DNA from: Campylobacter hyointestinalis subsp. hyointestinalis
GTDB lineage: Bacteria; Campylobacterota; Campylobacteria; Campylobacterales; Campylobacteraceae
Assembly (NCBI RefSeq): GCF_013372145.1
Contig: NZ_CP053827.1
Coordinates: 248,001 to 312,000 of the forward strand
Direction of reading: 5' to 3'
Length of the DNA: 64,000 nucleotides
Below are positions 36,979 through 45,173 of the stretch, one piece after another. Made by a program: the position numbers and the translations under genes. Each line of letters opens with the position of its first letter. Position 1 is the stretch's first letter. A model generated the notes under the pieces. That model saw nothing but the letters and a program-made list of their open reading frames with translations. It did no database searches and was not told the origin of the DNA.

Positions 36979-37039
36979 ATTTTATAAATAAGTAACAAAA
37001 TAAATCAACACTCTATTGATAGCATTTTTTAGAAATCAA
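36979..37039 (-). promoter_or_regulatory. Controller-gene promoter with operator-like half-sites
   Basis: Minus strand: -35 TTGATT (37008-37003), 16 nt, -10 TATAAA (36986-36981). Half-sites ATCAA (37004-37008), TTGAT (37016-37020) and ATCAA (37035-37039) form two inverted pairs; the first overlaps the -35 and the last overlaps the inner end of the right terminal repeat. Confidence 0.5.
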
Positions 37040-37059
37040 TACACTATAAAAACAGAGCC
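37036..37059 (-). repeat. Right terminal inverted repeat
   Basis: Read on the minus strand it begins GGCTCTGTTTTTAT and ends GTATTGA, matching the left repeat at 20 of 24 positions. Confidence 0.85.
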
Positions 37060-37067
37060 AATTTAAA
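37060..37067 (+). repeat. Right target-site duplication of the R-M transposon
   Basis: AATTTAAA directly after the right repeat, identical to 34153-34160. The word is common in this genome, so the exact placement at both ends is the stronger evidence. Confidence 0.8.
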
Positions 37068-37099
37068 TTATGCTGATTATTTATTATTAGTACATGTAT

Positions 37100-38479
37100 T
37101 CATGGTTTTAGTTCCAAATCATAATCTTTTCCGCTGTAAAATCTTTTTCTGCTAGCATTGAATGCATTATCAAATAGACTTCTTGTATTGTTAAAATCTT
37201 TGCTTTTTATTCCTGCAATATCCATAAAAGCATGAATAAAATCATCACTCATAAATGGCAAATTTTGAGCATTTTGTATCTTTTTTATAATATCTGGACG
37301 ATTTTGTTTTAGTTGCGAACTGACGTAAATCATAAAAGGAATTTCTACCATATATCTTGAGGCCATGGTATCACTATGTCCTGCAAAATCTCTAAAATCA
37401 TAAACTTCTTCACCATGATCGCTAAGATAAAATACAATTGCTTCATCATCTTTAAATTTATCCATTATATCACTTACTATTTTATCATTATAAAGTATTG
37501 CATTTACGTAATTGGCTACTATTTTGGATTGTTTTTTATCTAGATTAATATCGGTTTTGATATCTTGATAAGTAAATTTTTCAAAATTTGCTGGATATCT
37601 CTCTTTATATCCTCTATGTGTACCAAGAAGATGAAATATATAAAAGCTATTTTCTTTTGTTTGCGGTAAAGTTTTAAAAATATCAAGTAAAATACCATCA
37701 TACGTTAGTGGCGATTTGCCATCAACTCTTTGACTTGAATATTTTGTAATATGACTTCTTTTTGCTATTACAGAGTAAGAGTTTCCATATGAGGCTACTG
37801 ATTCTTGATTGCTAAGCCAAAATGTTTTATATCCGGCAAGTTTTAAAATGTCAATCAAATTCATATGCTTATACCAAGCTGTAGATGAATTTTCATAGTT
37901 TTTAAATGTTAGAACGCTTTCTAAAGCTTGATTTGTATGTGAATATGATGATATTATATCGTTAAAAATAAAAAGTTCTCCATTTTTGGTTTTTTGGCTT
38001 AAATTCTGCGTGTTTTTTAATGGATATCCATATAAATTCATATAGTTTCTTTGTGTGCTTTCACCGATTATTAAAGCTATTTTTGGAATTGCATTTTTTA
38101 TTTCAACTTGATAATTTGTAGATTTTATGGATTTGTCTAAATTTCCTTCCATAATTTTTATCTCTTTTAACATCTCATTTTGGTTGATGAATGTTTGATA
38201 AATAATGTCTATCCATTGCTTGAGATACATTTTATCATTTGTTATGAAGCTATCAAATTTTTTAATTAGCACTCCGGTTGATATGATAAAAATTATCAAA
38301 AGAATGATTTTAAATTTTTTAGTGAGTATTTTTAGATTGTCTTTGTTTGATTTAGTACAAAAAAATAAAATAGAAAAAGCAGTAAAACCAAGTAAAAATG
38401 GAAGTGGCTTCGTTATATATGAGTTTAGGAATTCTAGCGACTCATTTGGATTTGTAGATAAAAGTGTATCAAAAAACAC
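37100..38479 (-). CDS. eptC: Phosphoethanolamine transferase (EptC/EptA-like sulfatase family), main part
   Basis: 459 aa from ATG 38479; the natural protein is longer (about 540) and begins in the separate fragment 38502-38768. Two membrane segments remain (about 30-50, 57-77), then the periplasmic alkaline-phosphatase-like domain: catalytic Thr in LIIGESTQRNYMNLYGYP, HLLGTH, and metal ligands in FYLSDHGEEVYDFRD and AGHSD. Adds phosphoethanolamine to lipid A or to FlgG in C. jejuni. The same frame is open without a stop upstream of 38479 to about 38610, so the ATG here is not the original start. Function uncertain because of the frameshift. Confidence 0.8.
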   Translation of the reverse strand: MFFDTLLSTNPNESLEFLNSYITKPLPFLLGFTAFSILFFCTKSNKDNLKILTKKFKIILLIIFIISTGVLIKKFDSFITNDKMYLKQWIDIIYQTFINQNEMLKEIKIMEGNLDKSIKSTNYQVEIKNAIPKIALIIGESTQRNYMNLYGYPLKNTQNLSQKTKNGELFIFNDIISSYSHTNQALESVLTFKNYENSSTAWYKHMNLIDILKLAGYKTFWLSNQESVASYGNSYSVIAKRSHITKYSSQRVDGKSPLTYDGILLDIFKTLPQTKENSFYIFHLLGTHRGYKERYPANFEKFTYQDIKTDINLDKKQSKIVANYVNAILYNDKIVSDIMDKFKDDEAIVFYLSDHGEEVYDFRDFAGHSDTMASRYMVEIPFMIYVSSQLKQNRPDIIKKIQNAQNLPFMSDDFIHAFMDIAGIKSKDFNNTRSLFDNAFNASRKRFYSGKDYDLELKP

Positions 38480-38501
38480 TAAATTTAATGTGTCATGAAA
38501 A

Positions 38502-38768
38502 TTAATAATAAGAAATATTTCTACTATACCAATTAATGCAAAAATAATGACAAAAATACGTTGAATAATTATGCATATATATGGGTAAAAAACTAAGTAT
38601 ATAAAAAAGGCAGAAAAATACTAAAAAATTTGAAATAAGATGTGCGATGCATTGTTTTTGCATTCTATAAAATTCATTTATACCCCCCCCTATGACAATA
38701 TTATAGAAAAGCATACTCAAAAATAATTCAACAAGCAAAATATAAAATAATCTTCTATTTAAAATCAT
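38502..38768 (-). pseudogene. N-terminal fragment of the eptC-like gene, with a G8 tract
   Basis: 88-aa frame with first membrane helix RRLFYILLVELFLSMLFYNI and start of a second (LISNFLVFFCLFYIL). After that the reading leaves the coding frame. Dropping one T from either T6 run (minus strand, 38608-38603 or 38592-38587) joins it to the main part as a continuous set of helices. The G8 run at 38690-38683 is in the open state here: G7 or G9 would hit a stop within three codons. Confidence 0.75.
38683..38690 (-). repeat. Poly-G (G8) tract inside the eptC-like coding region
   Basis: Eight G on the coding strand, codons for Gly-Gly-Gly. Runs of eight or more G are typical slippage sites for phase variation in Campylobacter surface-modification genes. 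It is the only such tract noticed in the window. Confidence 0.85.
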
Positions 38769-38891
38769 TTTGATCCTTAAAATTATAGTTTAAATATATG
38801 TATAATAGCAAAAAAATATTATTTCCAAAGTAAAATTTGTAAAAATGAGCTAAATTTAATATAATTTCTTATCAAATTTTAGGATAAGATA

Positions 38892-39512
38892 ATGTTTAAT
38901 GGGCTGATTAGAGAGATTGCAAAAGTTAAAAGTTTTGATGGCAAATTTTTAAGTTTAGAAGCTAAATTTAGACCGAGTTTAGGTGACAGCATAGCGATAA
39001 ATGGAGCTTGTTTGAGTGTCGTTAGCATTCAAAATGATGGTTTTAGCGTAGAGCTTAGTAGCGAAAGTTCTAAGAGTTTAGCCATAGAAAATTATAAAGA
39101 TAAAGTCCATATAGAGCCTGCGATGAAGATAGGCGATAGGATAGATGGGCATTTGTTGCAAGGTCATATTGACGCTGTAGGTGAGATAATAACTATCAAA
39201 AAGTTGCTAAGCGGGACTGATTTTTTTATAAAACTCCCAAAAGATATTATGCATTTAGTGGCAAATAAAGGAAGCATCGCAGTTGATGGTGTGAGTCTTA
39301 CGATAAATGAAGTTTTTGAAGATAGCATAAGACTTACTATCATACCTATTAGCTTTAGAGATACGCTTTTTGGCGAGTTTAAAGTAGGTAGGCGAGTAAA
39401 TATCGAAACAGACCTTTTGGCTAGATATGTAGAGCGGATTTTGGGTATCAAAAATAGCCACAACAAAAAACTATCGTGGCAAGAAGCGGATTTTTATGCT
39501 AGTTTGTATTGA
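38892..39512 (+). CDS. ribE: Riboflavin synthase (alpha subunit)
   Basis: 206 aa. Start MFNGLIREIAKV instead of the usual MFTGL. Two lumazine-binding halves: SLGDSIAINGACLSV with DGHLLQGHIDAVG in the first and NKGSIAVDGVSLTINEV in the second. Dismutates two 6,7-dimethyl-8-ribityllumazine molecules to riboflavin. Overlaps pgeF by 17 nt. RBS AGGATAAG just upstream. Confidence 0.94.
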   Translation: MFNGLIREIAKVKSFDGKFLSLEAKFRPSLGDSIAINGACLSVVSIQNDGFSVELSSESSKSLAIENYKDKVHIEPAMKIGDRIDGHLLQGHIDAVGEIITIKKLLSGTDFFIKLPKDIMHLVANKGSIAVDGVSLTINEVFEDSIRLTIIPISFRDTLFGEFKVGRRVNIETDLLARYVERILGIKNSHNKKLSWQEADFYASLY

Positions 39513-40173
39513 AAATAATGACGTTTTAGCCGGATTTAGCACTAAAAAAGGTGGTGTTTCGAGCGGCGTTTATGAAAGCTTAAATTTAGCTACTCATGTT
39601 GGCGATGACAGACAAAACGTACTTGAAAATAGAGAAATTTTAAGGCGTAAAATCGGCGCGAAAAAGCTGATTTTTATGGATCAAATTCACTGCGATGAGA
39701 TTTTTGAAGTATTAAGTTTAGATGATGAAATTCCGCCTTGCGATGCTCTTATCACTAGTCTAAAAAACGTAGCATTATGCGTCTTGGTGGCTGATTGTTC
39801 GCCTGTGCTGATATATGATAAGCTTCAAGGCAAAATAGCTGCTATCCACGCAGGACGCGCTGGAGTAACACTTCAAATAGTTACAAAAACGATCAAAAAA
39901 ATGGGATCAAAGGCTATAAATTTAAAAGTAGTAGTAGGTGCAAATATAAGCGGGAAATGTTATGATATAGGAAATTTAGATCTAGGTGAGTTTAATAAAT
40001 TTAAAAACGGAGTTAAATTTAATATGAATGCGGCTTTAAAATGTGAGCTTGATAGTTTTGGTGTGAGAGATTATGAATTTAGTGATATTTGCACACATTG
40101 CGACGAGAGATTTTTTTCATACAGAAGAGATGGTGTGACAGGAAGATTTTGCGGATTTATCTACCTAAAATAG
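39496..40173 (+). CDS. pgeF: PgeF/YfiH-family (laccase-domain) protein
   Basis: 225 aa. Metal/active-site motifs: FMDQIHCDEIF, CVLVADCSPVLIYD, AAIHAGRAGV, and the C-terminal ICTHCDERFFSYRRDG. In E. coli PgeF removes wrongly incorporated residues from UDP-MurNAc-peptides; homologues were earlier called polyphenol oxidases or purine nucleosidases. ATG at 39496 lies inside the ribE end, so expression is coupled. Confidence 0.9.
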   Translation: MLVCIENNDVLAGFSTKKGGVSSGVYESLNLATHVGDDRQNVLENREILRRKIGAKKLIFMDQIHCDEIFEVLSLDDEIPPCDALITSLKNVALCVLVADCSPVLIYDKLQGKIAAIHAGRAGVTLQIVTKTIKKMGSKAINLKVVVGANISGKCYDIGNLDLGEFNKFKNGVKFNMNAALKCELDSFGVRDYEFSDICTHCDERFFSYRRDGVTGRFCGFIYLK

Positions 40174-40205
40174 GTAAATTTAAAAATATAGATTAAAGGA
40201 ATACA

Positions 40206-40427
40206 ATGCATTATGACGAGTTTAAACCTAGTGATTTAAATTTGATACTTATAGCTCAAAATGCCAAAAAATTTGGTATCGATTTTATGAGCAATCCACG
40301 TACTTTAGAACTATTATTTTCCAAAAAACAGACAAAGATCGCTCAGCCAAATTTAGAAGCTTTATCTCATATATTTGAAGTTTTAGAACGTATCAAACAA
40401 AATAGTCAGCTAAGCAATAAACCTTAA
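40206..40427 (+). CDS. Small conserved hypothetical protein
   Basis: 73 aa, soluble, helical by appearance (DLNLILIAQNAKKFGIDFMS, NLEALSHIFEVLERIKQ), no cysteine, no signal. RBS AAAGGA 6 nt before the ATG. 32 nt after pgeF, so likely in the same unit. Family not recognised. Confidence 0.6.
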   Translation: MHYDEFKPSDLNLILIAQNAKKFGIDFMSNPRTLELLFSKKQTKIAQPNLEALSHIFEVLERIKQNSQLSNKP

Positions 40428-40575
40428 ATCATATTTAAATTTATAAAAATATAAGCAAAAAAAAGATAAAATCCAAACTTCATTTCACATATGCTAATCC
40501 TTGTTTAGTTGCAGTTAATGTCGCTGTTAAGGAGCATAGAGGAATAAACTAATCAAATTTTTTAAGGAGAAACTC

Positions 40576-41355
40576 ATGGTTACTATGAGAGATTTACTAG
40601 AGTGTGGTGTGCATTTTGGTCACCAAACAAGACGCTGGAATCCAAAGATGAAAAAATTCATTTTTGGCGAGAGAAAAGGTATCTATATAATAGATTTACA
40701 AAAGACTATTAGATACTTCAGATACACATATAATGTTGTTAGAGACGCTGCAGCTGAGGGCAAAACTATACTATTTGTCGGTACAAAAAAACAAGCTGGT
40801 ATAGCAGTAAAAGAGTACGCAGAAAAATGCGGAATGCCTTATGTAAATCACAGATGGCTTGGTGGTATGATGACAAACTTTGGAACTATAAAACAATCAA
40901 TAAGAAAACTTGAAGTTATAGAAGCTATGGAAGAAGACGGCTCTATAAACTTACTTACTAAAAAAGAAGCTTTGATGCTAAGACGCAAAAAAGAGAAGCT
41001 TTTAGCAACTCTTGGCGGTATCAGAAATATGAAAAGCTTACCTGATATGATGTTTATAATTGACACTGTAAAAGAGAAAATCGCAGTTGCTGAGGCAAAC
41101 AAACTAAGAATGCCAGTAGTTGCTCCTATCGATACAAACTGCGATCCAGACACTATCGACTTCCCGATACCTGGAAATGACGATGCTATAAGAAGCGTTC
41201 AATTATTCTGCCAAGAGATGGCTGAAGCTATCAACGAAGGTAAGGCTTTAAGAGATCAAGACGAAACAGAGCAAGAAGTAGCTCCAGTAAGTCAAGAAGA
41301 AAAAGACGAAGTCGTGGCTGAGGCTATGAGCGAAGCTGATTTTGAGGAGCAATAA
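40576..41355 (+). CDS. rpsB: 30S ribosomal protein S2
   Basis: 259 aa. Start [20 protein letters not shown], then [32 protein letters not shown] and [11 protein letters not shown]. Acidic Glu-rich tail of about 30 residues. RBS AAGGAG before ATG. Upstream 148 bases include GATAAAAT as a possible -10 and a leader that could host S2 autoregulation. Stop overlaps the tsf start by one base. Confidence 0.97.
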   Translation: MVTMRDLLECGVHFGHQTRRWNPKMKKFIFGERKGIYIIDLQKTIRYFRYTYNVVRDAAAEGKTILFVGTKKQAGIAVKEYAEKCGMPYVNHRWLGGMMTNFGTIKQSIRKLEVIEAMEEDGSINLLTKKEALMLRRKKEKLLATLGGIRNMKSLPDMMFIIDTVKEKIAVAEANKLRMPVVAPIDTNCDPDTIDFPIPGNDDAIRSVQLFCQEMAEAINEGKALRDQDETEQEVAPVSQEEKDEVVAEAMSEADFEEQ

Positions 41356-42419
41356 TGGAAATAAGCGCAAGTATGGTAAAAGAGCTCCGTGAAAGTACCG
41401 GAGCTGGTATGATGGACTGCAAAAAGGCTCTCCAAGAATCAAATGGAGATATGCAAAAAGCAGTTGATATACTAAGAGAAAAAGGTCTTGGTAAAGCAGC
41501 CAAAAAAGCTGATCGTTTAGCGAGTGAAGGCCTTGTAAGCGTAGTCGTAAGTCAGGACAACAAGACTGCAACTATAACTGAGATTAACTCTGAAACTGAT
41601 TTTGTGGCTAAAAATGCGACTTTTGTAGACCTAGTTAAAAACACAACTGTTCATGTTCAAAGCAACTCTATAAATACAGTTGAAGAGCTAAAAGAGAGTT
41701 CTATCAACGGTGTTAAATTTGAAGAGTATTTTCAAAGCCAGATCGCAACTATCGGCGAAAATTTGGTTGTAAGAAGATTTGAAACTATCAAAGCTGGAGT
41801 AAATGGCGCAGTTGCCGGATATATTCACTCAAATAGCCGTGTGGGCGTTTTGATAGGAGCAGCTTGCGACTCTGAGGCAACAGCTAGTAAAATTCATGAT
41901 TTCCTAAGAAATCTTTGTATGCATGCTGCTGCTATGAAACCTCAAGTTATAAGCTATAAAGAGTTTGACCCTGAGTTTGTAGAAAAAGAGTATCTAGCTC
42001 TTAAAGGTGAGCTTGAAAAAGAAAATGAAGAGCTAGTTCGTCTTAAAAAACCTCTTCATAAAATACCGGAGTTTGCAAGCCGTGCTCAGCTAAATGATGA
42101 AATCATTGCAAAGGTTACTGAGCATTTAAAAGAAGAGCTTAAAAAACAAGGCAAACCTGAAGCTATCTGGGATAAAATCCTTCCTGGACAAATCGATAGA
42201 TATATAGCGGATAATACTCAACTAGATCAACGCCTTACTCTTTTAGGACAATTTTATGTAATGGACGATAAAAAAACTATCGAACAAGTTATCGCTGAAG
42301 AAGCAAAAAAACTTGGCGGTAGCATCGAGATCGTAAGCTATGTACGCTTTGAAGTAGGCGAAGGCTTAGAGAAAAAGACAGAAGACTTTGCAGCTGAAGT
42401 AGCAGCTCAAATGGCTTAA
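41355..42419 (+). CDS. tsf: Elongation factor Ts
   Basis: 354 aa, the longer epsilonproteobacterial form. N-terminal UBA-like domain with LRESTGAGMMDCKKALQES, then the dimerisation core with TEINSETDFVAKNATF, the EF-Tu contact. Recycles EF-Tu-GDP. Follows rpsB as in most bacteria. Confidence 0.97.
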   Translation: MEISASMVKELRESTGAGMMDCKKALQESNGDMQKAVDILREKGLGKAAKKADRLASEGLVSVVVSQDNKTATITEINSETDFVAKNATFVDLVKNTTVHVQSNSINTVEELKESSINGVKFEEYFQSQIATIGENLVVRRFETIKAGVNGAVAGYIHSNSRVGVLIGAACDSEATASKIHDFLRNLCMHAAAMKPQVISYKEFDPEFVEKEYLALKGELEKENEELVRLKKPLHKIPEFASRAQLNDEIIAKVTEHLKEELKKQGKPEAIWDKILPGQIDRYIADNTQLDQRLTLLGQFYVMDDKKTIEQVIAEEAKKLGGSIEIVSYVRFEVGEGLEKKTEDFAAEVAAQMA

Positions 42420-42421
42420 TA

Positions 42422-43060
42422 ATGCTAAAAGCGGTAAATTTATCCCATAAATTTGACTATCCGCTTTTTAGTGATCTAAATTTAGATATAAATCCCGCCA
42501 CTACCACAGCCATAACAGGCGTGAGTGGTAGCGGGAAATCTACTATCTTACATATTCTTTCCACGCTTTTAAAACCTGCTAGTGGCGAAGTTATATACAA
42601 TGAAAAATCAATTTATAATATAAATGAAAATGAGCTTTTAAAAATTAGGCGCTTAGAATTTGGGATAATATTTCAAGCACACTATCTTTTTAAGGGTTTT
42701 AATGCTTACGAAAATATCGAGCTTGCAAACGTACTAAGCGGACATAAGATCAATATAGAACTTTTAAAAAAGTTAAAAATAGACCACGTGATGAACCAAA
42801 AAATCGGCGAACTTAGTGGCGGACAGCAACAAAGAGTTAGCATAGCAAGAGTTATGAGTAAAAAACCGCGTATTATATTTGCAGATGAGCCGACTGGAAA
42901 TTTAGATAAAAATACGGCAAATGAAGTTATGGACGTGATATTTGACTACGTTAAAAATGAAAATGCTGCGCTTGTGATAGTAACACACGATGAAGATTTA
43001 GCAAGCAAGTGTGATTTTAAATTTAGGCTAAGTGAGCAAAAATTAGAGCAATTAAGCTAA
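42422..43060 (+). CDS. ABC transporter ATPase, LolD/FtsE-like
   Basis: 212 aa. Walker A TGVSGSGKSTIL near 38, Q-loop IIFQAHYLFKGFNA, signature LSGGQQQRVSIARV near 135 and Walker B IIFADEPTGNLD. The NLDKNTANEVMD continuation is typical of the LolD/MacB-type group that drives periplasmic lipoprotein or peptide export. No permease gene is adjacent; C. jejuni has the same orphan placement between tsf and fliR. Two nt after the tsf stop. Confidence 0.88.
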   Translation: MLKAVNLSHKFDYPLFSDLNLDINPATTTAITGVSGSGKSTILHILSTLLKPASGEVIYNEKSIYNINENELLKIRRLEFGIIFQAHYLFKGFNAYENIELANVLSGHKINIELLKKLKIDHVMNQKIGELSGGQQQRVSIARVMSKKPRIIFADEPTGNLDKNTANEVMDVIFDYVKNENAALVIVTHDEDLASKCDFKFRLSEQKLEQLS

Positions 43061-43095
43061 ATTTTGCTAAATTTATAAAAAATTAGAGCAAAATT

Positions 43096-43869
43096 ATGGA
43101 GTTTGTCAATTTCTTAGGTCAAAATAATGTAGTAACATTTTTTCTTCTTTTTGTAAGAACTGGTGCATTGATGATATTTTTTCCATTTTTTAGCCATATG
43201 CAAATTCCAGTTGTTGTAAAAACCACTTTAGCTTTTATGCTTACTATTTTTTTATTTCCTTTAGCAGACTCTTCTTTAAACCTTGCAAATTTACAGATAG
43301 AATATCTCATATTAGAAACATTTGCTGAGCTTATGTTTGGACTTTGTGCTGGAGTGCTTTTGATGCTTGTTTTTGGAGCTATCCAGCTAGCAGGTGAACA
43401 GATATCAATGATAATGGGTTTTTCTATGGCTAGCGTTATAGATCCGCAAAGTGGTATGAACTCACCGCTTATCTCAAATATACTAAATTTCATAGTTTTG
43501 CTTGCATTTTTGCTATTTGATGGACATCATATCATATTGCAATTTATAGCTTATTCGCTAAATTTTATTCCGCTTGGTGGATTTTATCCAGATGAAAATA
43601 TAGTAAGATATACCGCAAAAGGTGTCATGAATCTATTTTTATTTGGTTTTATTATATCGTTTCCTATTTTGGCACTATCTCTTTTAGCTGATCTTATCTT
43701 TGGTATGCTTATGAAAACTATGCCGCAGTTTAACCTTTTAGTCGTAGGTTTTCCTATAAAGATCGCAATAGGATTTGTAGTTTTAGCAGCTATAATCTCT
43801 GCTCTCGTAAAACTTTTTACCACTTTAATGATGAGAGTTTTTAATGATTTACCAAGCTTATTTTTTTAA
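43096..43869 (+). CDS. fliR: Flagellar export apparatus protein FliR
   Basis: 257 aa, about six membrane helices. Family hallmarks FVRTGALMIFFPFFS, IQLAGEQISMIMGFSMASVIDPQ and LPLADLIFGM-like segment LLADLIFGMLMKTMPQFN. Part of the FliPQR gate of the flagellar type III secretion system in the inner membrane. Sits in the translation gene cluster rather than in a flagellar operon, as in C. jejuni. Confidence 0.95.
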   Translation: MEFVNFLGQNNVVTFFLLFVRTGALMIFFPFFSHMQIPVVVKTTLAFMLTIFLFPLADSSLNLANLQIEYLILETFAELMFGLCAGVLLMLVFGAIQLAGEQISMIMGFSMASVIDPQSGMNSPLISNILNFIVLLAFLLFDGHHIILQFIAYSLNFIPLGGFYPDENIVRYTAKGVMNLFLFGFIISFPILALSLLADLIFGMLMKTMPQFNLLVVGFPIKIAIGFVVLAAIISALVKLFTTLMMRVFNDLPSLFF

Positions 43870-43931
43870 ATAAAGCTTTTAATAATGAAAAATAGCGTAA
43901 AATACATAAAATTATTGTGTAAGGGGCTAAA

Positions 43932-45173
43932 ATGAAAGTTATTGTAGTAAATGATAATCCAGCTGTTTCTCGTCTTATCAATATAAGTCTTACAAGACTT
44001 GGCTATGAATTTAACGAAGTCAAAAATCTAGAAGATATAACTAGTAAGGATAATGAGCTACTAATATGCGATAGCTCTCTTTTTGATAAAGACGTAGATT
44101 ATAGTTCTTATGCTAAAAATATTTTATATTTGGTTCCTAGAGGTAGTAAAATAGATGAAAATGCTCAAATATTGGAAAAACCATTTTTGCCGACGGATTT
44201 TATAGAGACTGTAGAAAAAATAATCAGCCCTAAAAATCACGATAAAGCTGAAGATAAAAATAGCGATTTTAACGATCTAGATGCTTATGATAACGTAAAG
44301 CTAGGAAATGAATTTGGAGAGTTTAAAGATATTAAAGACGCTGATTTTGAAGATAATCAAGATGAGATAGAAGCTTCAAATGATAGCTTTTTAGATCTTG
44401 ATGATGACGATAAAGCGACTAATAACGCTTTAACTGATGAAAAATCAGATGAAAAATCAGAACCAGATGAAATACAAAACGATCAAGCTCAAAATACTCA
44501 AATACAAATAAAAGAAGACGAAAACGCGAAAGATGAGCTAGATGGTGATTTAAATTTAGATGATCTTGAAAGTGAAAAGATAGATGAGAATGGCGAAAAA
44601 GAAGATGAGCTTGATGAGCTAAATGATGAAGATGTTAAAGAGAATATCCAAACTAAAAATAGCGATAAAGAGCTTGATGAACTTAGTAGTATGATCGATG
44701 AGATAGACCAAATGGATCTAGATGCTAAAGATCTTAATGAAAACGATATAGAAGAGTATAGCGATATAAAAGAGCAAGATGTGGATGAATTTGCCTTTGA
44801 GGATATAGAAAGCTTAAAAGAAGATCTTGATTTGCAAGATATAGAAGATGAAAAACAAACTATAGTTGATGAACCAGAACAAGAAAATATAGATGACGAT
44901 ACTCAAAATTTGAAAGATTTAGAAGAAGATATGGAACCAAATGAAAATTTACAAAATCTCGATGAGATAAAAGAAGATGAGATAAAACAAGCTTTAGACG
45001 AGCCTATCATTGAGACAACGCAAAATCTACCACAGACAAAAGATGCATTGCCCGGCGAGTTGGCACAAAATATAGGAAAAGAGCTAGAAACTCTGCTAAG
45101 TAGTGGATCTTTAAAAGAGGTCTTAAAAGGACTAAATATAAAGATAAATATCAGTTTTGAGGAAAAAGAGTGA
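43932..45173 (+). CDS. Highly acidic protein with a receiver-like N-terminal domain
   Basis: 413 aa. Residues 1-95 follow the CheY/receiver pattern: Asp8 in VVNDNP after the first strand, Asp47 in LLICDSS at the phosphoacceptor place, and Lys83 in LEKPFLPTDF. About 100-370 is Asp/Glu-rich low-complexity sequence; the last 40 residues return to ordinary composition (GELAQNIGKELETLLSSGSL). C. jejuni has a 'highly acidic protein' here (Cj1178c). Function unknown; the receiver reading is mine. Overlaps gmk by 4 nt. Confidence 0.75.
   Translation: MKVIVVNDNPAVSRLINISLTRLGYEFNEVKNLEDITSKDNELLICDSSLFDKDVDYSSYAKNILYLVPRGSKIDENAQILEKPFLPTDFIETVEKIISPKNHDKAEDKNSDFNDLDAYDNVKLGNEFGEFKDIKDADFEDNQDEIEASNDSFLDLDDDDKATNNALTDEKSDEKSEPDEIQNDQAQNTQIQIKEDENAKDELDGDLNLDDLESEKIDENGEKEDELDELNDEDVKENIQTKNSDKELDELSSMIDEIDQMDLDAKDLNENDIEEYSDIKEQDVDEFAFEDIESLKEDLDLQDIEDEKQTIVDEPEQENIDDDTQNLKDLEEDMEPNENLQNLDEIKEDEIKQALDEPIIETTQNLPQTKDALPGELAQNIGKELETLLSSGSLKEVLKGLNIKINISFEEKE

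Larger units (their letters stand above)
34161..37059 (+). mobile_element. IS1595-family transposon carrying a complete type II restriction-modification system
   Basis: 2,899 bp between imperfect 24-bp terminal inverted repeats (20 of 24 positions match), flanked by the exact octamer AATTTAAA. Contents: transposase (+), DNA methyltransferase (+), restriction endonuclease (-) and controller protein (-). All four frames are open with usual starts, so it appears intact and perhaps recent. It is inserted between mnmG and the eptC-like gene without interrupting either. No second transposase is present, so the element is a simple IS with passenger genes, not a composite transposon. Confidence 0.88.
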
